A DNA stretch of 64,000 nt from Bostrychus sinensis (taxonomy: Eukaryota > Chordata > Actinopteri > Gobiiformes > Eleotridae). Positions 45,635 to 55,756 of this stretch are shown here, piece after piece. The stretch spans positions 34,779,393 through 34,843,392 of the forward strand of contig CM036254.1 in assembly GCA_020698575.1 (NCBI GenBank), written 5' to 3'. The notes below the pieces were generated by a model. It was not told the origin of the DNA, ran no database searches, and saw only the letters and a program-made list of their open reading frames with translations. The position numbers and the translations under genes were made by a program. The number at the start of each line of letters is the position of its first letter. Position 1 is the first letter of the stretch.

Positions 45635-45862
45635 ATAAACACACAATCAGACATAAACACACAAACACAAACAATAAGTGCATTAAACTAAACAGACCCA
45701 GGCCCTCCTCCTTGGTAAGAAAAAACTACTAAAAAACCCAGCTGTGGGGGGAAAAAAGAAGAAACCTTATGGAAACCACACTGAAGTAGAGATTCTCTCC
45801 CAGGATGGAGAGGCTATAAATGTGTCTAGGACTGTTAAATAAAGTACATTAGCTCATCTATA

Positions 45863-47704
45863 GTTTCTTAATGCTATGCTTACACCTTCTGCACTTCATG
45901 TCCATGCTAAGCTGTGACAGTTATATTAAAGATCCCTAAACTATGGCCAAAGTTGTTTGATACACTTCTGGGGGATACTTTGGATCCCTGATGACCGTAA
46001 AAACATCTCCTCTCATTCAAAAAGGGATTTATGTAGATAGGACGTAATCTGACAAACTGACTTTTTTTAAAATATCGCTTGTGTGCAAGCACCAATTTGG
46101 CCTGTGCACTAACAGCCCTCAGCTCTCAAACTCCACTCAGTGCTGAGAGGAAGACATTCTGATGAAGAGCGCTCAATTAATCCAAGTGACAGTTCTGCTT
46201 CGCCGGAGTGCTCAAACTGTCAGGAATCAACAGCCAGTTTGATTGGCACATTTGCAGAAGTATCACTCCAGCAGCCATCATTAGGCTGCTAATGAATGTA
46301 AAATGTGCTTCAGCTGTTCGGCACTGAACGGCAGAGGGAGAGGACCGACCAAACTCTCTATTTTTAAATGATACGTGCAGTTGACATATAGAAATGTACA
46401 GAGAGTGTGTGTTTGAGGCCAAGAGAGCACACTTTGTTGGTACTAATTAGGCGTAGTTGTGGGTGAATGGTTGTCAGTCTGTCTCTGAGTCATCCTTGAG
46501 ACTAACTGGCCACTGTCCAGGGTGTACTCCACTGTTGCTGGGCCATATTTGCCACCTATTGCAGAAGAAAAATGGATGATTGTAGATAAATACTGAGCAC
46601 TTTTGACAATACTTTATTTATGGACAATTTGTCGTTTCTGGTGTCCAATGCTAATTAGTCTTGGCTTTTTCCATGTGAAATCAGCAATTGCCTCCCACTT
46701 GACCATCTTGGAATTTCTTCAGACTTGGTGTGGTTAATGTGGATATCACCAGTAGTATGTGTGCAAAATTTGGAGTTGGTATCTATTTTAGCTTCTGAGA
46801 TAATAAGGTTTTTTAAAAAAAGTGGATGTGTCAGGCCATAATCAGGACTATTTTAATGTTCTACAAGCCATAACATCTGAACAGTTTGTGTCAGGTGAAT
46901 TCAATTTTCAGGTCTTGTTCTTCATTTAACCTGTAAAACATGTAGCCCTCAGTTTCCAACTTATGGGCTGCCAAAAACTGTAAATGTAAAAATTATTTAT
47001 TACTTTGGACTTCCATATCTTCACAATAAATCATTTCTGTCAAACTGTGATATGATAAACTCATGTTAGAGTATGTCATCAGCAACTAGGCCCTTCTTTA
47101 AAATGCATTAGTATTTATTATTATTATTATTGATTTATTAGGCAATAACATGAAAAATATAATTTTCAAACTCAAATTGCCATTAGGTAATTACACATGG
47201 AATTACTCACCTATAAAGTATATATTGAGGTCTGTTTATGTTATCCCACCTGATGTTTGCCTATAATTTAATGTCTAATGTTCTAATTTAAAATAAGTGC
47301 TATCGCTGCATGTTGTTTCTCTATTTTCACCCAAACTCCATCTTCTTCCAAGTTTTTTCTGTTACGTTCTCTATCAGGCTTCCTTTTGATCATCTGGCCT
47401 GGTTTTAGAGTGAGAAATCCTTTCTTACAGCTTCCTAATTAATGGGAATTGGATGCTAATTTCTGTTACAGCCCCAGTTTCAGCTTTTGGCTGGAACACA
47501 GACGTCTTCGTTCCAAGCGCAGGTTCCGCTGTTAAAGATCAGCGCTGCACTAATTTCTTCCTGTCAACTCGCCTTACTTTGCATTTTAAAGTAATTTGGA
47601 CACATTCCTTCAGGACCTTCCTACTCTTGTTCCAATGCTAAAGGATTGCACAGCTTGCATTTCTATCAGTTGAGTTAGTTGCATTTAAATTTTCTTTGCT
47701 AACT
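45863..47704. other. nrg3: Intron before the nrg3 exon, mostly unique
   Basis: 46460-46565 has GAATGGTTGTCAGTCTGTC, TAACTGGCCACTGTCCAGGG and a TGTACTCC tail, a SINE body fragment. 46105-46440 is non-repetitive and GC-richer. 47115-47135 is a short (TTA)n. No second exon was recognised. Confidence 0.45.
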
Positions 47705-47729
47705 TTTTTCTCATTTTTTTCTTCTACAG
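47705..47729 (+). other. nrg3: Splice acceptor of the nrg3 exon
   Basis: A long pyrimidine run (TTTTCTCATTTTTTTCTTC) is followed by TACAG directly before the exon. This is a strong vertebrate 3' splice site, and it fixes the exon start and phase. Confidence 0.88.
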
Positions 47730-47803
47730 ATGTCGGGAAGGCTACCAGGGAATCCGTTGTGACCAGTTCCTGCCCAAGACTGACTCCATCCTCTCAGACC
47801 CAA
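47730..47803 (+). CDS. nrg3: Neuregulin-3 internal exon (end of EGF-like domain and start of stalk)
   Basis: Partial CDS: a single internal exon of 74 bp. After one leftover base (third base of an Arg-type codon) it reads 24 codons, starting CREGYQGIRCDQFLP and ending in an acidic stretch with Asp-Pro; one base (A) carries into the next codon. The two cysteines are the last two of a six-cysteine EGF fold, with the Gly-Tyr-x-Gly spacing usual between them. From memory of the family, vertebrate NRG3 has nearly the same string here (Lys for Arg, Val for Ile), followed by the juxtamembrane stalk. NRG3 is a membrane-anchored ligand of the ERBB4 receptor tyrosine kinase, acting mainly in the nervous system, and this EGF domain is the receptor-binding part. 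The entry and exit phases match the EGF-splitting exon of the neuregulin family. NRG1 and NRG2 differ clearly in this stretch. Which teleost paralogue (nrg3a or nrg3b) cannot be told from one exon. Confidence 0.93.
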
Positions 47804-47812
47804 GTAAGAATT
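47804..47812 (+). other. nrg3: Splice donor of the nrg3 exon
   Basis: GTAAGAATT follows the exon base A. GTAAG is the consensus U1-binding donor. The reading frame would hit stop codons soon after, so the coding stretch ends here. Confidence 0.88.
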
Positions 47813-48735
47813 CTTAACACACGTTCTAGAAAAGTATTCACTGTAGGCCAGACTCACCTTACACAATGTTTTTTGCTACCTTTTTTTTTTTTTTTTTTTT
47901 TTTCCAATACAAAAATAGTCTACACTATGGGCCATTATGAGTTTGTAATTGTTTGTTCCAACTCAGCCATTGTTTGGTCCCAGGACCCCAAAAAATACTT
48001 TTGCCTCTGACAGAATTTTGTGAGTGTGTAAAAAGTAGAGTTATGGTTGCATACAGAGTCACCAGGTTGTGAAATCAGGAAAAAAGAATTGATAAGAAGA
48101 ATAATATTATTGGGCTTTATATTTTTCTGTTTCCAAATATTAAATAATTAATTAGAAATGTAAAAAAATTGACATCTCAATGACATGACTGACTGTCACT
48201 GTCTTATATGTAATTAGAAGATTTCCCCAGTTCATTAGCTGCAGATCCGACCCAAGATGAGCTCTGTATCTTACACAAGTCTCATGCTATAGGCATGCAC
48301 ATAGAATGCCTACACTGTAGGATCCTTATGAGACCATTTCACAGGAACTTTATAAAATCCCACTTAACCTTTTTTGGATTTGCTTTTAAACTTGGTACAG
48401 CCATTGTTCACAAACCAAATATCATGTGAGTAAAATTTGTTGTGTGTATCTGTTTAGTTTCAGGGGTAAAAAAGGTTATGTGGACAAAATCAGGCCAGGC
48501 TTTAAACATTAAGTTCCAATTGTCATAAGCTTTGTTATCACTTAACTATACTGAAGAACATTCTTATATTTTTAAATGAATTGTATGCAGTTTCATTTAC
48601 AGTTCTCAGTTTTGTCACTTTGTGTAATACTATTGTCAGATGGGTGAGTGAGCGTTTAACTAACAATTCACATTGGGGACTGTAATTGTGATACAATGTA
48701 CTGGTGGGATAATACATCAGAAGCTGTGGGCCTTT
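47813..48735. other. nrg3: Intron after the nrg3 exon
   Basis: A T run of about 25 bases lies at 47880-47903. Otherwise AT-rich unique sequence. No exon or repeat recognised. Confidence 0.45.
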
Positions 48736-48739
48736 ATGA

Positions 48740-48960
48740 AAGACTAGACTTGTCTAAACCCAATCTAAACCCAGTCAGAACCAGTCTAAACCCAGTCAGA
48801 TAGAATCTAAACCAATCTAAATGAATTATTAAACCAGTCAAATTCCAGTCTGAAGCAGTCTAAACCTATTCTGTACCAGTTTGAACTGGGTCTAGACTAA
48901 TCTAAACCCAGTCTAAGCCATTCTAAACCCAGTCTGAACCAGTCTAAACCCAATCTAAAT
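48740..48960. repeat. TCTAAACCCAGTC degenerate minisatellite
   Basis: About 220 bp of CCAGTCTAAACCCAGTC-type units of 10-14 bp (CAATCTAAACCCAGTCAG, CAGTCTAAACCCAATC). It resembles the opposite strand of the GTCCTGGTTTAG loci but with a different consensus. It lies directly before a SINE. Confidence 0.88.
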
Positions 48961-48962
48961 AT

Positions 48963-49210
48963 GGAATACAGCCGACACAGTGGCACAGTGTTTAGCACTC
49001 TTGCCTCACAGCAAGAAGGTCCCAGGTTTGATTCCGTGACCTGACATGGCCTTTCTGTGTGGAGTTTGTATGTTCTCCCCGTGTCTGCATAGGTTTCCTC
49101 TGGGTGTTCCAGTTTCCCCTACAACCAAAAACCTGTGGGTCAGGTTGGCCCAGCGTAGCAGTCACATGGGCTCAGGACTAACCCTCCATCTGATCTACGC
49201 AGTTTCGTTG
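48963..49210 (+). mobile_element. tRNA-derived SINE, second subtype
   Basis: CAGTGGCACAGTGTTTAGCAC (A box), AAGGTCCCAGGTTTGATTCC (B box), GTGTGGAGTTTGTATGTTC, TCCCCGTGTCTGCATAGG and AACCTGTGGGTCAGGTTGG. This is the very common fish type with a 'gttctccccgtgtctgcgtggg' body. Both pol III boxes are readable. The 49046-49228 frame on + is not a gene. Confidence 0.92.
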
Positions 49211-50525
49211 CACACCTTGTATGTATAATGAGAAATTAAGCACTTTATCACAAGGACAAGTATGGGTTTGATCAAAAACATTGCCCAAATGTGGATTCTC
49301 TCTAGTCCAATCCACTCGCAGCAGTGCCCACCTCTAACCATTCCAGACTGCTTTACCGTGCTGGCAACCCCTCAAGAAGGGGTCCCAAAAGTAGAGTGGC
49401 TTGGAACTTATTTTGGGACATTGAAACATCCCTAAACTGGCCCGTCCCACCCTGTTCCCTCCAAGTGGAACAGCACTTCAAGAGCACTGGCCACTTTATT
49501 AGGTACAGTATGAGCATGGGCCACTCAAATCTGGCAAATCTTAGCTACATTAATGCATAAAATGTATATATGAACTTTTATAATGCAATGATTTTAAATA
49601 CACATTCACATACAATTAATGCACAGATGTTTTTAGTCAGCATTTTCAGATTTCGAGTAGCAAAAGTGCACCAAAATAAGTCACTGGGTGTTAGGTCTTA
49701 TCTGGAACATAATTGCTACAGCACTAATTCTCCACCTGCGCTCCCAGGTGAGAGCCGCTCTGATTAGAAAAGGCTCAGGTCGAAAATTGAAAAGAAACGC
49801 TTTTACACACACTGATGCACATGGGGACTCTGCATATTCATAATCGTCGACTTTGTAAATTTGGTCTTTTTGAGTTGATTAAAAAAGTTCAAATCTGCCC
49901 AAATTTAAATAGAACATTTCCGGAGCTCTTATGTCAAGTCATGTTTTATACTGCTGTAATGGAATAGTAAAGGCTACACAGGGTGGACTGACTCGTGTGG
50001 ACTTTTAAAATACATGTGCGCGTTTTCAAATTGAATTGGTCATTTTTTGGGCGAGTGGACTTCCTTGCATGAGTGATGGCAAGAAATTAAAGTGGGGCAG
50101 CCATGAGTTTGGAGAGGGTCCAGAGAACGAGCGGGATGAATAACCTTTTAAAGTACAAAGTCTTTACTATAAATGACATATCTACAAAACACATGTGGCC
50201 TCATAGATGTTTGAACAGCCATTTCTCATGCTTATGGATGCTTTATAAATGTGTGTGAGAGAATGTCAGTCTACCTCACTTCTCCATGAGTGACAAGGAC
50301 CATTATCTGACCACATCAGCTCTTCTATAAATAATACACTGCTAAAAGATACTGACACATGAGCCCCTGTAGGATACTGCAGCAGTTGTCAAAGACATAA
50401 GAGATGTTCAGATTGTTTAATGCAGACAATGCATATACAGATTTGTCAGTACCCAAACACAACATAATATTCTGAAGATCATTATTTTTCCTACAGTGTT
50501 GCATTATTTTTTACCTTTGCATAAA
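49211..50525. other. Intron stretch, no gene seen
   Basis: No repeat family recognised. Open frames at 49324-49560 and 49570-49767 on + have no recognisable domains. Confidence 0.35.
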
Positions 50526-50615
50526 AAGTATAGTATAGTATAGTTTAGAATAGTATAGTATAATATAGTATAGTATAGCGTAGTGTAGTGTAGTATAGTG
50601 TTGTAACAGTGCAAT

Positions 50616-51123
50616 TGTCATGTTCCATGTCTGTGTCCTGTTTTCTGTGTTTGTTTCCCTTGTGTCTTATTTTGTAGTCCTGGTTTGTTCCCATGTTTTT
50701 CTGATTTACTTCCTGCCTCTTGTGTTTCCCGCCTGTGTGATTGCCTGCCCCGCCTTAATGTGTTTCACCTGTGCCTCATCCTAGTGTGTATTTAAGCCCT
50801 GTGTCCTCTCCTGTTTGTTGTTGGTTAATTGTCATGTCTTGTGGAGTTTCTGTCCTGTCATCTGTAAGCATCTGTGTCTTGTCGAAGTCTGCCTAGCCCT
50901 AGTGTTCCTTGTGTCTCCTGGCTTCAGTGCTTTTGTAAGTTTTCATTTGTATTTTTTAGATTATTAGTTCTTCCTCTGTTGCCTTTTCGTTTCCTCAAGT
51001 TTTTGTCTTTACTACTCTTGTGTTTTTTCCCTTGTGGAGTTTTTCATTTAGTTTATTAAAAGGTTTTATTTTGTCCTGCATTTTTGGGTCCTTTTTTCCC
51101 CCATGTTTCTCCCGCTCGTGACA
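50616..51123 (+). mobile_element. Solo LTR of a retrotransposon, 508 bp
   Basis: The element begins TGTCATGTTCC and ends CCGCTCGTGACA, with the TG...CA ends of LTRs and an inverted TGTCA/TGACA. A perfect 5-bp duplication GCAAT flanks it (50611-50615 and 51124-51128). Inside are GTGTATTTAAGCCCTGTG (TATA-like box and likely RNA start) and TTTATTAAAAGG (poly(A) signal-like) farther on, in the right order for a promoter and terminator. There is no internal coding region, so recombination between two LTRs probably removed it. Probably Gypsy-type, from the 5-bp duplication and general look. Confidence 0.9.
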
Positions 51124-51473
51124 GCAATATAGTAGAATAACGGTATCGATATAGTATAGTATAGTATAGTATAGTATAGTATAGTAATAGCGTAGTATAC
51201 CATATAGTATAATATGGAGTAAACATATTGTTATACTATAGAAAGAGTATATAGTATAATGTAGTATAGTTCATTACAGGGCAGTATAGTGTAATATAAT
51301 ATTGTGCAGTACAGTATATTATTAAGTATATTATTATATAGTATAATATAGGTTAGCACAGTACAGTATAATATAGGATAGTAACTGTATAGTTAATGTA
51401 AAGTATATTTTATTATAATAGTATAGTATACTATAGTATAGTACAGTATAGCATAGTATAGTATTGTAAAGTT

Positions 51474-51668
51474 TTTGTTTTTGTTTTTGCTTTCAGCTTC
51501 TCCCTTATTCAGGGTTTCTCCAGCAAACCAGTCACATGGTGATTTGGCAGGTTTTTATGCCGGATGCCCTTCCTGTCACAACCAGCTACATACAGTGACT
51601 ATAGTAGGCAATGTGGGTGAAGTGTCTTGCCCATGGACACAACGACAGTATGTGCTTTGGGCGAGATA
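51474..51668 (-). mobile_element. tRNA-derived SINE, truncated at the head
   Basis: TTTATGCCGGATGCCCTTCC, GTGACTATAGTAGGCAATG and GGTGAAGTGTCTTGCCCATG then GACACAACGACAGTATG are reverse-strand body parts. The copy stops before the B box. A (TTTTTG)n run at 51471-51490 is on its left. Confidence 0.8.
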
Positions 51669-52029
51669 GTAAAGTATATTATATTATAGTATGGTATAGT
51701 ACTGTATAGTTATAGAATAGTAAAGTATATTGTGCTATTATGTGCATAGCATAGCATAGTATAGTAAAGTATAGTCCGGTACAGTACAGTGTAGAAGTTG
51801 GTCAGCTGACATTGTAACTGGCACTCATCACCATGCCCCTGGTTAATCTAGCACTGTTTTATGGAGTGACATGATATCACAGCACAATCACAGCCATTAA
51901 CTTTCAGAAAACATAAGCGTATTTTGTTTTGATGCAGGAGGTGATTATGTGTACTCCTTGTGTATCTTTAAAAATGTATCCACTTAGCATACTGCACATG
52001 AATAACTTTACCATAAATGCCTCTCTGTA

Positions 52030-52560
52030 ACTCTGGCTGTATAATGCACCTCCTGCCTCCTCTGTTAGACTACTGCAGTTACTCAGAGCAGGAGTCTGTC
52101 AGCCTCCTGACAGTGATTGGTCATTACAGCTGTCCATCACTCTTTACACATCATTAAACAACGTATTAAATGCAAACTGGCTTTTGGGCAGCTGTCACTA
52201 CATCCATCTCCAACCATTTATTCCCTGTTAAATAAATGAGCAGTTGGTTCAGTATTCCGTTTACTTAGACCGGCTTCACCGTGTCCTTAAATATCCTTTT
52301 TATGAAAATTCACCCACCACTCCTGCCGTTTCTTTATCTCCCTGAGACATGGTCCTCTCAATGTCACCAAACTGATGGGAAGAACACAAATTGCCCTAAC
52401 TTCGGTCCGCACTATCACCACCCTATTAATTCCTCGTCTCCGCTTATTCCAAGAAATATGCAACCTTGTCAGTGGCTGCTAACACAATAGCTTATCTGAG
52501 AGTGCCGCGCTAACAAGCCATATTCCTTAATGGCACTGTCTCCCATTAAAGAACACTTTT
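52030..52560. other. Non-repetitive block, possible conserved element
   Basis: A compact stretch with no repeat signature, with motifs such as CAGTGATTGGTCATTACAGC and TTAATTCC. The + frame 52281-52490 has no recognisable product. Conservation is untested. Confidence 0.3.
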
Positions 52561-52973
52561 TACTCTGCTTCTCCTCAATGTCAAAACTATTCTTGTGCTT
52601 TACTCACTGCAAAGGAAGATTGCCATGAATGCAGATTTAATGCAGAAACACTACTCTAGCTTGTTAACAATCTTTACTTTACAGAACATTAATTAGGTCA
52701 TTATAATGGGGCTTTTATTTCCAAGGAAGTGTTAGGGTAATTGTCCTTGTACAAGCAACTTTTGTGTTCACTCAACTGACAGCCACTATTTGCATATTCG
52801 GGAAGTTAGGTTACAGCAACAATAACTTTAGTGGGGACTGGCTCCAAGAAGCTGCACTGAAAAAAATAAAATGTGTGTTATTCATATAAAATAAAGATGT
52901 GCATTGTTTAAAAGCAACAATATTGGTTTCCATTTAAACCTATTTTGTTAACTTCATTTTGAGGCAGACTCTG

Positions 52974-54045
52974 CACTGAAAGGTGTTTCAATGAACTAAC
53001 TTAATTGAATTGCTTCAATTTTTTTTTACACCTAATTGAATTAGGTTTTATCAAAGTGACCCTTTCATCAAATTTAATTGAAATAAATTAACTGAAATTA
53101 ATTTGACTCAAACTAAAGAGCTACTTTGGAGCTATTTATTTTTTTGTAAAAATCAACCATGATATCATCTCTTTAAGATAAAAAAGACAGTATTTTAATG
53201 CATTCACTCCTGTCATTGAATGGGCAGAGGTTACTTCTTGAGTGGCCCTTTGGTGCTTTTTGCACTGCTGGGGTGATGCTAAAAGCTGATTAATCTGCTG
53301 TTACATAATTTAATAAAGTTGAGCATTGTGGCTTTTGATGAACAAAAAATTAAACAAAAAAACCTTTCAGGTGTATTTAACCATGAATTATAACAAAATT
53401 ATAACATGGTCCTGTCCACATTAGTCATGGTGCGACCATGACTCAGAGTCACACACATGACTCCTGCATTAACTGGAAATATAACCACAGTATACCATTT
53501 TTTTTCATTATTATTTTTCTTTTAAATCTTTGTCTGTGTCTAGCAGAAGGCATGTTTGCACCATAACTAATGTGGACAGGAACATGTTATATATTGTGGT
53601 TAAAGAACAAAGGTAATTTGTTTTTGATTTAGCTCCCAAAAAGGCACCATTTCAAACTTGTATTTTGGTTAATTGTTGATATTGCTGGGTTCATTTCTAG
53701 GTTCATTTCTACAGCAGAAACACAATGTTCACTAAAGTGATGTTCAAAGAAAAAAAGTTTTAACAACTGCCCATTCAGTAATGGGAGAGAGAGCATTAAC
53801 AGTTAACAGTCCTTTTTATCTTAAAGAGCAGAGATCATGTGTGGCATTGTCCACCTGTGTCATGGTTAGGTTGAATTTTAGAAATATAGGCTGCACCAAA
53901 GTAACTTTTTAGTTTAAATCAAATTAATATTTCAATTAAATTTGACAAAAAGACTTACTTTGAAACAACCTAATTCAAAAAGCTGTATAAAAAAAATGTA
54001 GCAATTCAATTTAGTTCATTCAATAAAACATTCAACTTTTCAGTG
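52974..54045. mobile_element. Long-TIR non-autonomous element, about 1.07 kb
   Basis: The left arm (from CACTGAAAGGTGTTTCAATG) and the right arm (reverse complement from CACTGAAAAGTTGAATG) are inverted copies for about 140 bp, with shared blocks AACTAAATTGAATTGCT, TTGAATTAGGTT, TCAAATTTAATTGAAAT and TTACTTTGG-type sequence. The middle has a second inverted pair (53403-53442 with 53549-53588) and no coding frame. A related interior occurs at 57960-58365. Target-site duplication and superfamily were not determined. Another CACTGAAAAAAA lies at 52855, so the left limit may be farther out. Confidence 0.8.
53403..53588. repeat. Inner inverted repeat, 40-bp arms
   Basis: CCTGTCCACATTAGTCATGG on the left arm faces CCATAACTAATGTGGACAGG on the right. 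About 34 of 40 positions pair, and the loop is about 106 bp. It is nested inside the long-TIR element. Confidence 0.88.
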
Positions 54046-55057
54046 AAGAAGCAGAAGCTGTCAGTAATGTATACACATTTACTGGAAAAATTACAGAGCA
54101 AAGCTAAAACTGCAGCAACCATAGACTATTATTTTCCACAGCATCTTCTGACCTTTCATCAGGACACCTTCAGTTCTGTTCTCATGTTGTACAAAGACGC
54201 TGTTCCTACACATTTCCTATGTTTTTCAGCTCTGAAGTGTTTTGTCTCAACTTCCAGCCTTTACAACCACTCCATCACTCCAGGGGTGAAGAAAATTGGC
54301 TTTCAACATCAAGGAACAAAGTTTTTTTTCAGGAACACACCTTAACCATAGCCTCAAATTGGATTTCTTGCTTTAGCCAGTTATCAGCTATTATTGACTT
54401 TCCTCCGCATTTCCATATAAATAGCGTCAGAGTCACCAGTCCATTAGAGGGACTGAGACGGGAAGAACTTTTAGCGAGCTGAACCTCTTGTTTGATTTTT
54501 AACAACTTTCCAGATTTCCAGAATGGCTCATGGCTCTATTCTTTGCTATAGTCTTTAGCCAATCTCTCTTTCTAATGGTAACAATTGATCGTCCTACTTT
54601 TGAGTCATTCCTTTCACTAACTTGAATCTCTTTAGCAACTCTAACAAGAGCCGCTTTGATGTGAACCTCACAGTGTAATATAGCCAATGGATTTATTTGA
54701 AAATAAATGCATTTTGTTTTTTCTCTTTTCAATCGACCTCATTGTGCTTGGAAAAGTGGGTAAGTGCAAAGTGGGTAAAGAAGAATCCCACCATTCTTCT
54801 TTCCCTCCACATGCCTGCAGCTCATCAGCTCCTAACCCCAGAGTTGCATCTCTGTCTTGCCTGTCTTAAAACTTTAAAGAAAAGAGTTTGGTTCCTACTG
54901 GGAAGGTCATGACAGGTCCTTTAGACTGCCACTGCTTCAACACTAACAATCTAACTAGTTACCTCAACCACTAACTAACTAACTACTTACCTAAGTACAT
55001 GTGCTTTTTGGATATGTATTACGGTGTCCCTGAAGGGCAAGTCACACCAACAAAATC
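54046..55057. other. Intron stretch, no gene seen
   Basis: A run of CTAACTAACTAACT-type sequence lies near 54945-54990. Open frames at 54043-54345 and 54219-54482 on + have no recognisable domain. Confidence 0.35.
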
Positions 55058-55175
55058 AAAAACACGCAAAACACGGAAATATGCACACAAATTCAGAAAC
55101 ACACACACAAATTTGGAAACACACACTGAAATCTGAAAACACAAACACACATTTAGAAACATACACATTTGGAAA
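55058..55175. repeat. Degenerate AAACACACACAAATTTGG repeat
   Basis: About 18-bp units such as GAAACACACACACAAATTTG and GAAAACACAAACACACATTT with much drift. It resembles the satellite unit at 42598 in base use only. Confidence 0.75.
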
Positions 55176-55330
55176 CACGTGAAGTGAATAAGAACATATT
55201 TTATTTCTTTTGAAACATTGTTGCTGCACTCAGAACTCCAAGATTTGTGGCAAGTGTTGGCACAGTGTAGCTTCAGTGATAATTATTATATAATGCAATA
55301 GTGGCTTTAACATTCAGGTGCATTATTCAT

Positions 55331-55612
55331 TCACTCCTCAGTCACACTCTGTGTTGGTGAGATACTTCTGTAGACAGAGCTGCCCTGGGGCAGACTGACA
55401 GAAACGTGGCTGCCATTCTGCGCCTACAGCTTCTCAGAACCACCATCAATCACACAATCACATGACACCAGTGACACAGACACTCAAGGCAAGGTGGGTA
55501 ATGTGGCTTGCCCTCGGACAGAACGGCAGTATGCAATGCTAGCAGCGGGAATTGATCCACCAACCTTTCAATTAGTGGGCGTACAGCTCTACTCAGCTGC
55601 CACCACAGTAGT
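55331..55612 (-). mobile_element. tRNA-derived SINE, nearly full length
   Basis: Reverse strand: GGTGGCAGCTGAGTAGAGC (A-box side), AGGTTGGTGGATCAATTCCC (B box), GAGGGCAAGCCACATTACCC, AGCTGCCCTGGGGCAGACTG (given here as on +) and CACTCCTCAGTCACACTC. The body matches the copy at 4471, including the CTGCCCCAGGGCAGCTGTGG region. Confidence 0.9.
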
Positions 55613-55756
55613 TGTAGTATCAGTAGTAAGCAGTAGATTTTGCGGTAAATTAGCTTTACAGCTTTACACTACATTTTATTTTTGTTTCGCGCAAAGCTAC
55701 ATATTTTGGACATACAGAGATACATATCAAAACATGTACCTCTATAAAACATGTTG

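Larger units (their letters stand above)
42568..45862 (-). mobile_element. L2-type LINE 3' UTR (copy 4) expanded by a satellite
   Basis: The left edge CCTCAAAGGGTTTTACAAAC (42571) and the right part CCCAGCTGTGGGG, AAGAAACCTTATGG, TCTCTCCCAGGATGG and TTAGCTCATCTATAG (to 45862) are the two sides of the element seen at 38126. Between them, where the reference copy has one CACACAATCAGAC unit, lie about 2.5 kb of tandem units and a later LINE insertion. A normal copy of this stretch is about 330 bp; this one is about 3.3 kb. Confidence 0.9.
1..47729 (+). other. nrg3: nrg3 upstream intron (partial, at least 47.7 kb)
   Basis: All sequence before the exon is read as one intron, because the exon starts mid-codon within the EGF domain and I recognised no exon for the first half of that domain (four cysteines, with a Cys-Leu-Asn-Asp-Gly-type core). 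NRG3 is known as a very large gene in vertebrates, so an intron of this size is expected. The intron is mostly repeats, listed separately. I read by eye, so a short exon of another gene could have been missed. Confidence 0.7.
50526..51791. repeat. (TATAG)n array, interrupted
   Basis: Pentanucleotide TATAG and variants (TATAA, CATAG, TGTAG) fill 50526-50605, 51124-51470 and 51669-51791. The three parts are separated by a solo LTR (50616-51123) and a SINE piece (51474-51668). The purest stretch is at 51150-51186. Confidence 0.93.

Noticed and set aside
47696..48010. 104-codon + strand frame overlapping the nrg3 exon
   Set aside because: It is in a different frame from the EGF codons and runs through both splice sites and a poly-T run.
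50874..51059. Leucine- and phenylalanine-rich frame that could look like a membrane protein
   Set aside because: It lies inside the solo LTR and reflects T-rich sequence.
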